64,000 nt of DNA from Bacteroides oleiciplenus YIT 12058 (GTDB lineage Bacteria; Bacteroidota; Bacteroidia; Bacteroidales; Bacteroidaceae): assembly GCF_000315485.1 (NCBI RefSeq), contig NZ_JH992945.1:186001-250000 (forward strand), in the 5' to 3' direction. The position numbers and the translations under genes are program-made. The notes beneath the pieces were generated by a model. That model was not told where the DNA came from, did not search any database, and saw nothing but the letters and a program-made list of their open reading frames with translations. Positions 43,713 through 52,695 of this stretch are shown in pieces; within the stretch, counting starts at the first letter, position 1; the number at the start of each line of letters is the position of its first letter.

Positions 43713-45416
43713 TTATCGGGTTCCTCCTTTATCTTGCACAGACCGGATTTGATCTTCTACGGCATGGCTTTTATCTTGTAGCTTTCGTTCCGTTACCGGA
43801 ATGTGCTGTAATTGTTGCAGGTTTTGCCGAGCTTTCTGAGGCTCGACACCCACCGCTTTACGGAACCAATCTTCCGCTTCGCCGGGCTTGCCTTCTATCA
43901 GTGCCAGCACGCCCAGATTATTCCAGGAGCGGGGATCGGATTCAACCCGTTGAAGGTAAACACGGGCGGATTTTACATCACCTGTAAGCATCACCGCAGA
44001 AGAGGCGTTTATATTGGCTACCACATCCTCGGGAAAACGGTAGGCGGCTATTTCGTATACTTCACGGTATTGCTCGGTGCCGGGACGATAGTAGCGTGCG
44101 ACACCATACATCTCTGCCAGACTCAGCCATTCGGGATGCGTGTATATCAATTTGTAGGCTTCACCCGCACTCACGGCGCGGATATTCCACCGCACACTTA
44201 CTTCGAGGCGACGCAAGCGGGGGAAGAAATGGCGCAGCATATCCCGGTAAGGCTGTCCGCCACGAAGATCCATTAATTGCTTTTCGCGGCCGTTGAAAAC
44301 ACCGACATTCTGAATAATGGATAAGGCGGCAGCGGCATAAAGCGGCTGCTCGGATTGCAGAAGTGCGGAAAGCCCTTCCCAGTCTTCTGCCACGCAGGTG
44401 GTTTCGATGCGGGAACGGGGAATGCCGCAGGCGTTGCATATATAGGAAGCAAAGAACCGTGCACGGGAGCCGGCAAGACGCTCATTGTCGATATAAGGCC
44501 CGTCCGGGGAGGCGTAACCACAGACACGGATATGCTCCATGCTGGAATAGTCACCCGCAGAAAAGGGGAATAATAAACTATCGAGTTTCTGCAACTCTGT
44601 GCGGTTGTTCCTGTAGTCGGGTAAGATATTGTCGCTGCCCAAAGGGTAATCAATGTAGAATACAGCCTTTTCGTCCAACTTCTTGTCATGTTCCACCGTA
44701 GGTTCAAGGAAAGAAAGCATGGAGGTATAAAGTTCGACATCACGAACGGAATAAGTAACAGGATATGTGACGGAAGGAGTTGCGACAAGAGGTTCGACGT
44801 ATTGCACAGGGATGGTTTGTTGAACGGAGACAGGTTGCTGCATTAAAATCGGTTGTTGTGTAGACACAGGGTACCGTACAGGTGCCGTTTGTTGCTCAAT
44901 CATTTGCTCAGTGAATAACCGCATACTGATAGTATCCACACCCAGCAATTGAAGGTCACAGCAATCCTTCACCTCCTGACGCAGAAGGAGTATGGCATCG
45001 CCCATCCACACCGAATAAGGCACGCCTATATGATAGGATACGGGACGCGGGGCAGAGCGGCGTTTGCAGAGCTGGATAAGGTAAGGTTCGGCACGGTGCG
45101 TCCTGCCGTTCGTATTCAATGCCCACTCGCGACGGTCGAAGCGGTAACGCCGCCGACCACTCACCAGCACAGGAGGAAGTTCCAGACGACCGCCACGGGC
45201 GTTTGCCAGTATAGGAGTGAAATGCACACAGGTGCGGCTGTTGGGACGGACGGAAGATAAATCCATTTTCAGGCTCAGATACAAGCTGTCATTCGTCACT
45301 TGTGCATCCGCAAGGGTGACATGTGCACCTTGCCCTTCAGCAGGAAGGGCAGGCAGGAAAAATAGCAGTGCGAGGAACGGGTACCTCAGGGGAAAGGCAT
45401 ATATCGTATTCATCAT
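43713..45416 (-). CDS. DUF3868 outer-membrane protein with OmpA-like and TPR parts
   Basis: A 567-residue exported protein. A signal peptide ends near PAEGQG. The N-terminal DUF3868 region (residues 30-170) is beta-rich. A Pro/Gln linker holds three near-repeats (ILMQQPVSVQQTIPVQ). The central OmpA-like part (HIRVCGYASPDGPYIDNERLAGSRARFFASYI) binds peptidoglycan, and the C-terminal helices look like TPRs. Such proteins occur with DUF3575 and Mfa2 in fim loci and probably brace the assembly to the cell wall. Confidence 0.83.
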   Translation of the reverse strand: MMNTIYAFPLRYPFLALLFFLPALPAEGQGAHVTLADAQVTNDSLYLSLKMDLSSVRPNSRTCVHFTPILANARGGRLELPPVLVSGRRRYRFDRREWALNTNGRTHRAEPYLIQLCKRRSAPRPVSYHIGVPYSVWMGDAILLLRQEVKDCCDLQLLGVDTISMRLFTEQMIEQQTAPVRYPVSTQQPILMQQPVSVQQTIPVQYVEPLVATPSVTYPVTYSVRDVELYTSMLSFLEPTVEHDKKLDEKAVFYIDYPLGSDNILPDYRNNRTELQKLDSLLFPFSAGDYSSMEHIRVCGYASPDGPYIDNERLAGSRARFFASYICNACGIPRSRIETTCVAEDWEGLSALLQSEQPLYAAAALSIIQNVGVFNGREKQLMDLRGGQPYRDMLRHFFPRLRRLEVSVRWNIRAVSAGEAYKLIYTHPEWLSLAEMYGVARYYRPGTEQYREVYEIAAYRFPEDVVANINASSAVMLTGDVKSARVYLQRVESDPRSWNNLGVLALIEGKPGEAEDWFRKAVGVEPQKARQNLQQLQHIPVTERKLQDKSHAVEDQIRSVQDKGGTR

Positions 45417-45432
45417 GGCTGTGAAGTGGGGT

Positions 45433-45990
45433 TTAACGTAAGAAATAGATCAGTGAAACACCGGCGCGGGTAGGTCCGAAGTAGGTACGTTTGAAACGGC
45501 CTACCCGTTCGCCGCAATCCCGGCAGAGGTATTTATCGTAGGAAAGCTGTGCATAACCGCCTCCTACGGTCACTTCCATCCCCCAACGCTCGCCCAGGAC
45601 CCAGTGGTAGCCATAGCTCAGACCGCCACCGTAAAGGTTGCCCCGGTAAACGTACTCCTTCATGCAGGGGATAAAATCTATCTGTCCGATATTGAAATGG
45701 GCATAGTGTCCGTGAAGACCGATGAAGTGACCTTCAAAGCGGCGGCAGAACCAGTAGCGGAATTCGGGTTGCGCGAAAGCGAGGTTGAGCTTCATGTCAT
45801 TGGAGAACTCCCAGGCGTTATAACCGCCGTCCAGGGCAAGAGTGAAATTACGCCCTAAAGAGAATTCAACGCCGGCATTGGGAGTGGTGGTACCCCAAAA
45901 CAGCAGGTTCGTGCGCAGTGCTGTGCGCTGGGCCTGCAATCCCGGATAGGAGGACGCCAATAACCAAAGAACGAGAATAATGCGTTTCAT
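45433..45990 (-). CDS. DUF3575 outer-membrane beta-barrel protein
   Basis: A protein of 185 residues from the ATG at 45990, which begins a clean signal peptide (MKRIILVLWLLASSYPGLQAQ); an in-frame ATG at 46014 would add eight residues and spoil it. The body is a small beta-barrel of the DUF3575 family, with alternating aromatic strands (LLFWGTTTPNAGVEFSLGRNFTLALDGGY) and a terminal aromatic strand ending IYFLR. It is the first gene after the invertible segment, so it leads the fim operon. Confidence 0.86.
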   Translation of the reverse strand: MKRIILVLWLLASSYPGLQAQRTALRTNLLFWGTTTPNAGVEFSLGRNFTLALDGGYNAWEFSNDMKLNLAFAQPEFRYWFCRRFEGHFIGLHGHYAHFNIGQIDFIPCMKEYVYRGNLYGGGLSYGYHWVLGERWGMEVTVGGGYAQLSYDKYLCRDCGERVGRFKRTYFGPTRAGVSLIYFLR

Positions 45991-46035
45991 AAGCGTAAAT
46001 AGTAGCGTTATCATGAATACGACTCATTGGAGTCG

Positions 46036-46365
46036 TTACTTACCAAGTAACGGCAAGCATACCGCCGCCGCACGGGAGAAAAGAGTTTTTCCAGGGAGTT
46101 TTTTATGAAGAAAGTACATTTGACGGGAAACAGAAGTCAATAAAAGGGTGCTCCATGTTTGAAAAGGCAAATATGGACAGGGAATTTGCGTGTTCCCGAC
46201 AGGGAGAAACAAACGCAATATTGTATTTTGTGTGTATTTGATGTATTTTCTGTTGCTTATTAAAGATTTATTTGTGTTTTTAAAAAAAACATCATGTTTT
46301 ATTTGGATTAACAAAAGAAAAAGATAAACTTTGCAAGCAGAAACTTCCCGTTACTTGGTAAGTAA
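46036..46365. promoter_or_regulatory. Invertible DNA segment with 22-bp inverted repeats
   Basis: TTACTTACCAAGTAACGG at 46036-46053 is the exact complement of 46348-46365; extended by four bases (46054-46057 with 46344-46347) the arms are 22 bp with one mismatch. They enclose 286 bp. The left arm lies 46 bp before the fim operon start; the right arm lies 14 bp from the end of a tyrosine recombinase gene. The arms carry an inner dyad GTTACTTACCAAGTAAC, as expected for recombinase binding. This is the form of a phase-variable promoter switch. Confidence 0.85.
46302..46333 (+). promoter_or_regulatory. Fim promoter in OFF orientation
   Basis: TTTG at 46302-46305, a 19-bp spacer and TAAACTTTG at 46325-46333 match the Bacteroides TTTG / TAnnTTTG promoter. 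It lies just inside the right arm and points right, away from the fim genes. After inversion it would sit at about 46068-46099 on the minus strand, giving a leader of about 70 nt to the DUF3575 ATG. Confidence 0.7.
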
Positions 46366-46378
46366 TCTTATCGCAACA

Positions 46379-47380
46379 CTATGTTCTATAGGGGATAAGG
46401 AATATCCCGTTTCTCCCTTCGTTTTTCCCGATAGTAGAAATTAGCTTACGGTTTGCCTTGTCTACCTTCTCATTCTCGAAAGGTTTCAGATAGGTTTCCG
46501 TCACACGTACCGAGGAGTGTCCCAGTGCCTGGCAAATGATGCCGACGGGCATTCCCATATGATAAGCCAATGTGGCCCATGTATGCCGGGCCGTATAGGA
46601 ACTGATTTTGATGCCGGGTAAAAGACGTTTTGCCAATGCTCCCAGCATCTTATTGAAATTCCGCAAGGCTCTCTGGTAGTACCAGTATAAGGCATCCTCC
46701 CCTTCCGGGGCATCATTCAATATGGGAAAAAGGTAGAGGGAGGCATCGTCTTTATCCTTAAACTCTTTCAGCAAGGGCAAGGCTTCCCGGGGGATACGCA
46801 ACGTAATCTGCTTTCCCGTCTTGTGGCGGCGGTACACGATCCTGCCGTCACGTACATCCCTCTTGCGCAGGTGGGCAAGGTCGATGAACGGCATGCCACG
46901 CAATAGGAACATCAACAGGAAATAGGCTTGTGCACGTTGCAGTTCTTTGCAGGGCACATCAAGATTTGTGTGCATCAGCCTGCCCATCTGTTCCTCAGTC
47001 AATGCCCGTTTAGTCTGCGACTTCACCTTGGTATACACGTCATCGAAGAGTTTAGCGTTGTGCTCCGGCGTGCCGGGTGGGGACAGGCGGTTATATACCG
47101 CCTGCAAGGTACGCATATAGGTGGAAATAGTGTTCCAGCTCAGTCGCCTTTGCAGCAGCCAGTCCTCATACGCTTTCAGGCGACCGGGAGTAAACACGTC
47201 ATTCACGGGCATCGCGCCGCAGGAGAACTTTGCAAAAGAGTGCAAGGTGCTGGTGTAGGTATGCACCGCAGGATACCTCCTGTCTTCTTTCAATTCGTCA
47301 ATGACCTCCGCCATATACAGCGAAAGGTCCAGCCTTCCGTCATCTTTCTCAATCCTTTCTGTATTCATTACTTTTATCAT
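46379..47380 (-). CDS. Tyrosine site-specific recombinase (Tsr-type fim invertase)
   Basis: A 333-residue tyrosine recombinase with a SAM-like N-terminal domain and catalytic C-terminal domain. The catalytic Arg lies in FLLRGMPFIDLAHL, the box II motif in SSYTARHTWATLAYHMG (Tyr replaces the first His, as in some Bacteroidota members; Arg is kept), and His-Arg/Tyr in LGHSSVRVTETYL. Residue lengths fit the invertase class. The start may be at MNTERIEKDD, four codons after the ATG at 47380. Being next to the inverted repeats, it is the likely switch enzyme. Confidence 0.9.
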   Translation of the reverse strand: MIKVMNTERIEKDDGRLDLSLYMAEVIDELKEDRRYPAVHTYTSTLHSFAKFSCGAMPVNDVFTPGRLKAYEDWLLQRRLSWNTISTYMRTLQAVYNRLSPPGTPEHNAKLFDDVYTKVKSQTKRALTEEQMGRLMHTNLDVPCKELQRAQAYFLLMFLLRGMPFIDLAHLRKRDVRDGRIVYRRHKTGKQITLRIPREALPLLKEFKDKDDASLYLFPILNDAPEGEDALYWYYQRALRNFNKMLGALAKRLLPGIKISSYTARHTWATLAYHMGMPVGIICQALGHSSVRVTETYLKPFENEKVDKANRKLISTIGKNEGRNGIFLIPYRT

Positions 47381-47444
47381 TTAAAGTTGCACACTACGAA
47401 GTGAGTCCTGAGAACAGGAACCACAAGCGTAATGTTTGTGAATA

Positions 47445-47473
47445 CAAAGTAAAGAAAGTGAGGGGAAGACAAA
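47445..47473 (-). promoter_or_regulatory. Probable recombinase promoter
   Basis: On the minus strand, TTTG (complement of 47470-47473) and TACTTTG (complement of 47445-47451) are separated by 18 bp, close to the Bacteroides promoter pattern, about 70 bp before the recombinase start. Confidence 0.45.
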
Positions 47474-47510
47474 GAAAAAGCGTGCAAACCTTATTATAGG
47501 TTTGCACGCT
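47472..47510 (-). terminator. Terminator after the Rpn-like nuclease gene
   Basis: A perfect 13-bp inverted repeat (47479-47491 with 47498-47510, six-base loop) is followed by a T run on the minus strand, ending transcription of the gene at 47538-48371. Confidence 0.88.
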
Positions 47511-47537
47511 CAATATATATGCTTATGAGATGGCAGA

Positions 47538-48371
47538 TTACAATGCGGCTATTTCATCCTCCGACAAGCCTGTGATTTTAGAAATAAATGCATAATCAGC
47601 TCCCTCAGCTTTCATGCTACGAGCATTAGCAAGACGTTCTTCTTGACGTCCTTCTTCACGCCCTTCCTCTTTCGCTGCATCCATCACACACAAATTAGTG
47701 CGGTATACATTTACACTATTCTCATAACGTTCACGCTCCTCTTTACTAAGAGAAGCCACATCGGCAATTTCTTCTAACTTTTCGAAGACTGCCTTGCGGG
47801 CCTTAAAAGGCATTCGTTTCAGTGTCTCCATATTCTTTAATGTATATATCCAACGTTCAAAATCATTCTCACATTCTTCTTCCTCCTTCTGAAAAAGAGG
47901 AAGAGCTATAAATATCTGGCGCATTCTGTCAGTGAATAACTCACCCGTATCACGGTCGGCAAGGATAACGTCAGTCCTCAATTTAACACTGCTGTCAAAT
48001 AAAAAGTTCATAAAGAAAACTCCATATACAGCTTTAATACCGAACCGCCATTCATTCCCTTTCTCAGCCTGTTGCACTATCGCATTAGAAAGATAATAAA
48101 GCGCACGTTCCTTAAAATGCAACTGAGACTTATTCTGCATCTCTACGATTATCTTTTCACCGGTATCGGTGCAGCAATAAATATCATAGATAAGGCCTCG
48201 CCCTTCGTTATACTTAGGCAATTGTTCATTGTTCAAGAATGTGAGATCTGTTATCACCCGTTCACCCTTCAGCAAATCATTTAAGAAGTCTATTAACAAA
48301 TCCTTAGAAATCTCTTGGCCGAATATTTTCTTAAAACCGTAATCGGTGAACGGATTGATAAATTTTCCCAT
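47538..48371 (-). CDS. Rpn-family PD-(D/E)XK nuclease-like protein
   Basis: A 277-residue protein of the Rpn/PD-(D/E)XK nuclease transposase-like family. The nuclease core shows NPFTDYGFKKIFG at the start, then the acidic IYDIYCCTDTG and the IIVEMQNKSQLHFKERALYY block (E-x-Q variant of E-x-K). The end has a helical repeat of Glu-Arg-Gln (EEGREEGRQEERL), seen in these proteins. Such proteins are tied to recombination and abundant in Bacteroides, with many degenerate copies. A -7 box TATCTTTG lies on the minus strand at 48392-48399. Confidence 0.9.
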   Translation of the reverse strand: MGKFINPFTDYGFKKIFGQEISKDLLIDFLNDLLKGERVITDLTFLNNEQLPKYNEGRGLIYDIYCCTDTGEKIIVEMQNKSQLHFKERALYYLSNAIVQQAEKGNEWRFGIKAVYGVFFMNFLFDSSVKLRTDVILADRDTGELFTDRMRQIFIALPLFQKEEEECENDFERWIYTLKNMETLKRMPFKARKAVFEKLEEIADVASLSKEERERYENSVNVYRTNLCVMDAAKEEGREEGRQEERLANARSMKAEGADYAFISKITGLSEDEIAAL

Positions 48372-48623
48372 TGTTATGTGTTATGTGACAACAAAGATAC
48401 AGAGAATTATCATAGTTGGTACTACAAACAGCGCTTTTTTGCACAGATTAATTTCCACAAAGTCTATTCTACTATAAAATTATAGCTTCTTCAACGATAT
48501 CACCAGGAAACATTTACCAAGTTATTTTTTTAGTGTTATTAAAAGCATGATAAAGTATCATTACAATACTCCTAATCTTTTGTCAAACGACGAATACCGT
48601 CAATCTGCAAAAGGTTATTCCTT

Positions 48624-49784
48624 TTACACCAACTCGTCCGAAGTATACCCCTTCGGCAACTCACGGCAGTTATAGCTTGAAGCCATAATCTCACCATAGG
48701 CACCGGCAGAACGCAACGCTATCAAATCTCCGCGCTTCACCTTGTTCAAGTCTATCGCCTTGCCGAATACATCGGAAGACTCACAGATAGGACCTACCAC
48801 ATCATACGCCTCCACAACTTCTTCGGAAGTGATATTCTCTATCTTATGATAAGCCTGATACAGTGCCGGACGAATCAAATCCGTCATACCGGCATCGAGA
48901 ATGGCAAATTTCTTATTAGCTCCCTGTTTTACATAAAGCACACGGGAAATCAGCGAACCGCACTGCCCCGTTATGGCACGCCCCAATTCAAAATGGAGTG
49001 TCTGATAGGAACGCAATTTCAGATGCTCGGCATAGGTCTCAAAATAGTCTTTGAAGTCAGGTATCGCCTGGCGGTTAGGATGCTTATAATCAATCCCCAG
49101 TCCGCCACCTACATTGACGTGCTCGATGCGGATGCGGTGAGACTCCAACTTATCCTGCAATTCGTTCACACGGTTACAAAGAGCCACGAAATCACTCATA
49201 TCCAATATCTGTGAACCGATGTGGAAGTGCAATCCGATGAACTTTACGTTCTTCATCTCCAGCGCCACATCTATCACATTGTCCATGTCCTGCATACTGA
49301 TGCCGAACTTGTTCTCCGCCAGTCCGGTAGTGATGTTGGCATGAGTATGTGCACCCACATTGGGGTTGATACGGAAAGCTACATTCGCAACCTTGCCCTT
49401 TGCCGCAGCCAATTCATTGATGATTTCCAGTTCAGGAATGGACTCTACATTGAAACAGAAAATATTATAATCCAATCCGAGATTGATTTCCCAATCCGCC
49501 TTGCCCACTCCGGCAAACACAATCTTATTCGTCGGAAAACCTGCCTTGATGGCTGCACGGACTTCACCACCACTTACACAGTCGGCACCCAATCCGTTCT
49601 CACGGATGATGGAAAGCACCTTAGGATTAGCATTTGCCTTCACGGCATAGTGCACATCAAAGTTGCCATACTTTGCGGCTTCGGTGCGCACACAGGAAAG
49701 GGTTTCACGCAACACCTTCGTGTCATAGTAATAAAACGGGGTGCGCAGCTCACGGAATTTATCTATGGGGAATGTTCCTTTCAT
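48624..49784 (-). CDS. lysA: Diaminopimelate decarboxylase
   Basis: A 386-residue PLP enzyme of fold type III. It decarboxylates meso-diaminopimelate to lysine, the last step of lysine synthesis. Key blocks are DVHYAVKANANPKVL (PLP lysine), GADCVSGGEVRAAI, FHFHIGSQI and GPICESSDVFG (active-site cysteine donated by the partner subunit). Length is slightly short of E. coli LysA but typical for Bacteroides. It follows lysC on the same strand across a terminator-like hairpin. Confidence 0.95.
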   Translation of the reverse strand: MKGTFPIDKFRELRTPFYYYDTKVLRETLSCVRTEAAKYGNFDVHYAVKANANPKVLSIIRENGLGADCVSGGEVRAAIKAGFPTNKIVFAGVGKADWEINLGLDYNIFCFNVESIPELEIINELAAAKGKVANVAFRINPNVGAHTHANITTGLAENKFGISMQDMDNVIDVALEMKNVKFIGLHFHIGSQILDMSDFVALCNRVNELQDKLESHRIRIEHVNVGGGLGIDYKHPNRQAIPDFKDYFETYAEHLKLRSYQTLHFELGRAITGQCGSLISRVLYVKQGANKKFAILDAGMTDLIRPALYQAYHKIENITSEEVVEAYDVVGPICESSDVFGKAIDLNKVKRGDLIALRSAGAYGEIMASSYNCRELPKGYTSDELV

Positions 49785-49821
49785 ATTCTTTATCTAAATA
49801 TAGTGTATTCTTTGTTCAGTT

Positions 49822-49858
49822 AAAAAGAGCGCTTTTATCAGGATTGGTAAAAGCGCTC
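49822..49858 (-). terminator. Terminator between lysC and lysA
   Basis: A perfect 11-bp inverted repeat (49827-49837 with 49848-49858) is followed on the minus strand by five T. It may end or attenuate lysC transcription before lysA. Confidence 0.75.
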
Positions 49859-49879
49859 GGGGTGTATCAGGGTTATCTC

Positions 49880-51199
49880 TTATTCTTCGTTGAACAGTGC
49901 ATCACTAAGCGACTGCAAGGCTTTCTTCTTATCGCACTCACGAATGAGGAAGGAAATGTTGTAGTTGCTACCGCCGAAGGAAATCATTCGTACAGGTATG
50001 TCGCGCATGGCATCCAGTGCCTTGGCTTCGAAACCTACGTTCTCCCATTCCAGGTCGCCCACCACGCAGACGATACACATATCCTTATCCACGGTTACCG
50101 TGCCGTATTTCTTCAGGTCGTCCAGAATCTCATTGAGATGTTTCGTATTATCAATAGATACGGATACACCTACTTCGGAAGTACAAATCATGTCGATAGA
50201 AGTCTGGTAACTCTCGAAGATTTCGAATACTTTGCGCAAGAAACCATGAGCAAGCAACATACGGCTGGATTTAATCTTGATGGCCGTGATACTGTTTTTC
50301 GCAGCAACCGCCTTGATTTTGCCCTTTTCGGTATCATTGGAAATCATGGTGCCGGGAGCGGTAGGGTCCATCGTATTCAGCAAGCGCACCGGAATATTGG
50401 CATACTTGGCAGGCTGTATACAAGTGGGGTGAAGAATCTTCGCACCGAAGTAAGCCAGCTCAGCAGCTTCTTCAAAATGAAGATGGCGCACGGGAGCAGT
50501 CTTATCAACAATACGCGGGTCATTGTTGTGCATGCCGTCGATGTCCGTCCATATCTGGATTTCGGAAGCATTGATGGCAGCGCCAATCAGAGAAGCGGTA
50601 TAGTCACTTCCACCACGTTGCAGGTTGTCTATTTCTCCGTAAGCATTACGGCAGATGTATCCCTGAGTGATGTAGATTTCAGCACCGGGATGCAATTCCA
50701 GTTGCATGTGGAGTTTATCCTTGATATATACAGGGTCGGGTTCCGCATTCTTGTCGGTACGCATGTATTCCAAAGCCGGAAGCAGAATAGACTTTACACC
50801 GCATTCCTGCAAATAGTAGTTCATCATGGCAGTGGAAATCAACTCTCCCTGTGCCAGAACCACTTTCTCTTCGAACAACGTGAAAAGATCTTTGGTATAC
50901 GAACGGATGTAGTCAAAATGAGATTTAATCAACTCCAGACCTTTCTGTTTATACTCGGGAGTGGAATATAATTCATCTACATGCTGTTTATACTTAGCTT
51001 CCAGCTTGTTGATAATTTCGTTAGCACCCTCCGGATTCTTCTTGTACAGATAGTCCGAAATTTCCACCAATGTGTTAGTCGTGCCCGACATAGCTGAGAG
51101 GACAACTATCTTCTGCTCGCCATCGGTAATCAATTTGGCCACTTCCTTAATCCGCGGGGCAGAACCAACGGAAGTACCTCCAAACTTTAAAACTTTCAT
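49880..51199 (-). CDS. lysC: Aspartate kinase
   Basis: A 439-residue monofunctional aspartokinase, which phosphorylates aspartate at the start of lysine, threonine and methionine synthesis. The N-terminal kinase domain has VLKFGGTSVGS, VLSAMSGTTNTLVEIS and RGGSDYTASLIGAA. Two ACT domains at the C-terminus (about 300-439) would sense lysine. No riboswitch was recognised upstream. It is next to lysA and ftsE on the same strand. Confidence 0.95.
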   Translation of the reverse strand: MKVLKFGGTSVGSAPRIKEVAKLITDGEQKIVVLSAMSGTTNTLVEISDYLYKKNPEGANEIINKLEAKYKQHVDELYSTPEYKQKGLELIKSHFDYIRSYTKDLFTLFEEKVVLAQGELISTAMMNYYLQECGVKSILLPALEYMRTDKNAEPDPVYIKDKLHMQLELHPGAEIYITQGYICRNAYGEIDNLQRGGSDYTASLIGAAINASEIQIWTDIDGMHNNDPRIVDKTAPVRHLHFEEAAELAYFGAKILHPTCIQPAKYANIPVRLLNTMDPTAPGTMISNDTEKGKIKAVAAKNSITAIKIKSSRMLLAHGFLRKVFEIFESYQTSIDMICTSEVGVSVSIDNTKHLNEILDDLKKYGTVTVDKDMCIVCVVGDLEWENVGFEAKALDAMRDIPVRMISFGGSNYNISFLIRECDKKKALQSLSDALFNEE

Positions 51200-51220
51200 C
51201 TTCGTTCCTGTATTAAATGA

Positions 51221-51943
51221 TTATATATTATTATTTATTTCTTCTACAATAGGCATCATGCCTGAGTATTCGGAAGTCGCATCCGTTATCTGATGACCTG
51301 CACAGCGGTACACCTGTCCCGGAAACTCATGCAGCAACTGGAGATTGTGCGTAGTCATCACCACCAATGAGCCTGTACGGCTGATGTTATGCAGCAATCC
51401 CACAATGGCACGTCCGGTCTCTGCATCCAGATTGCCGGTCGGTTCGTCCGCCAGGATAATCTCAGGAGAGTTGAGCATGGCGCGGGCGATGACGATGCGT
51501 TGTTGTTCGCCTCCCGAAAGTTCGTTAGGGAACTTATAGCCTTTGTTGCCCATGCCTACCTGCATCAACACTTCGCTGATACGGTCTTTTATCTCTGCTT
51601 TATTCTTCCAGCCGGTAGCTTTCAGCACAAAAGCAAGGTTGTCGTTCACCGTGCGGTCCGTCAATAACTGGAAGTCCTGGAATACGATGCCCAGTTTGCG
51701 GCGCAGTTGCGGAATATGTTTACGCTTGATGCGGTTCATATCATACCCCAATACGACTGCTTCACCGGAAATGATATCCAGTTCGCCATAAAATGTCTTC
51801 AAAAGACTGGTTTTGCCCGAACCGACTTTACCAATCAGATACACAAACTCCCCCTTCTGCAGCTCGAGGTTCACCTCGTTCAGCACGCACAAGTCTTGTT
51901 GGTGTACTTCGACATCCTTATATCGTATCAGCGGTTCGCCCAT
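51221..51943 (-). CDS. ftsE: FtsE-type ABC ATPase
   Basis: A 240-residue ABC ATPase. Walker A is IGKVGSGKTSLL near residues 36-47, the signature is LSGGEQQRIVIARAM, and Walker B with switch is IILADEPTGNLD. The order and short length match FtsE, which with FtsX controls cell-wall hydrolases at the division site. FtsX is not adjacent, as usual in Bacteroides. It sits between lysC and hisIE, minus strand. Confidence 0.85.
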   Translation of the reverse strand: MGEPLIRYKDVEVHQQDLCVLNEVNLELQKGEFVYLIGKVGSGKTSLLKTFYGELDIISGEAVVLGYDMNRIKRKHIPQLRRKLGIVFQDFQLLTDRTVNDNLAFVLKATGWKNKAEIKDRISEVLMQVGMGNKGYKFPNELSGGEQQRIVIARAMLNSPEIILADEPTGNLDAETGRAIVGLLHNISRTGSLVVMTTHNLQLLHEFPGQVYRCAGHQITDATSEYSGMMPIVEEINNNI

Positions 51944-51983
51944 TCCCTATTTTTTAATTTTCAATTTCCAATTTTTAATTCAA

Positions 51984-52589
51984 TCAGTGTTTCTTCCACG
52001 AAGCACTGTGACGTACCTGCAATTCGCGTGCCAAATCTTCAATGCTGTATCCTTTGGACGTAAGCAGCACGATAAGGTGGTATATCAAATCGGCTCCTTC
52101 ATAAATCAGACGTTCGTCAGTTCCGTTGCAGGCTTCAATCACGGTTTCCACAGCTTCTTCGCCCACTTTCTGTGCCATCTTGTTTACACCCGACTCAAAC
52201 AGGCTGGTCGTATAAGAGCCTTCCGGCATCTCTTCGTGGCGCTTAGTGATGAAGTCCTGAAGAAGTTTAAGGAACATAACGGGTTGTTCGTTCTTCTCAC
52301 CCCAGCAAGTATCCGTGCCTGTATGGCAAACAGGACCCACAGGATGTACCTGAATCAGCAATGTATCCTGATCACAGTCTTCCTTGATAGAAACGACATT
52401 CAGGAAATTACCACTCTCCTCACCTTTCGTCCAAAGACGGTTCTTGGTGCGGCTAAAAAAGGTTACTTTACCGGTTTCTACCGTTTTGTCGTAAGCTTCC
52501 TTATTCATGAAGCCCAACATCAGCACCTTAGCGGTGTCTGCGTCTTGTATGATTGCCGGAACAAGTCCGTTCATTTTATCAAAATCCAT
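51984..52589 (-). CDS. hisIE: Bifunctional HisI-HisE protein
   Basis: A 201-residue enzyme of histidine synthesis. The N-terminal HisI part (phosphoribosyl-AMP cyclohydrolase) has VTFFSRTKNRLWTKGEESGN and zinc/ligand cysteines in VHPVGPVCHTGTDTCWG. The C-terminal HisE part (phosphoribosyl-ATP pyrophosphatase) has SYTTSLFESGVNKMAQKVGEEAVETVIEA. It lies at the end of the hisH-hisA-hisF-hisIE run, on the minus strand, where genes are separated by short gaps and AT-rich repeats. Confidence 0.95.
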   Translation of the reverse strand: MDFDKMNGLVPAIIQDADTAKVLMLGFMNKEAYDKTVETGKVTFFSRTKNRLWTKGEESGNFLNVVSIKEDCDQDTLLIQVHPVGPVCHTGTDTCWGEKNEQPVMFLKLLQDFITKRHEEMPEGSYTTSLFESGVNKMAQKVGEEAVETVIEACNGTDERLIYEGADLIYHLIVLLTSKGYSIEDLARELQVRHSASWKKH

Positions 52590-52695
52590 TTAGGTAATTA
52601 TTAATTATAAGCTATAAATTATTAATTGCTATGCAGCGTGATGCGGTAATATTCTGTCACCTTTATCGCCTTATCACTTTGTCACTCTATCACTT

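Noticed and set aside
49634..50971. 445-codon plus-strand frame over lysC
   Set aside because: Antisense to a clear aspartokinase; no recognisable protein features.
51200..51220. Lysine riboswitch or other leader before lysC
   Set aside because: The gap before lysC is only about 21 bp and no leader structure could be seen.
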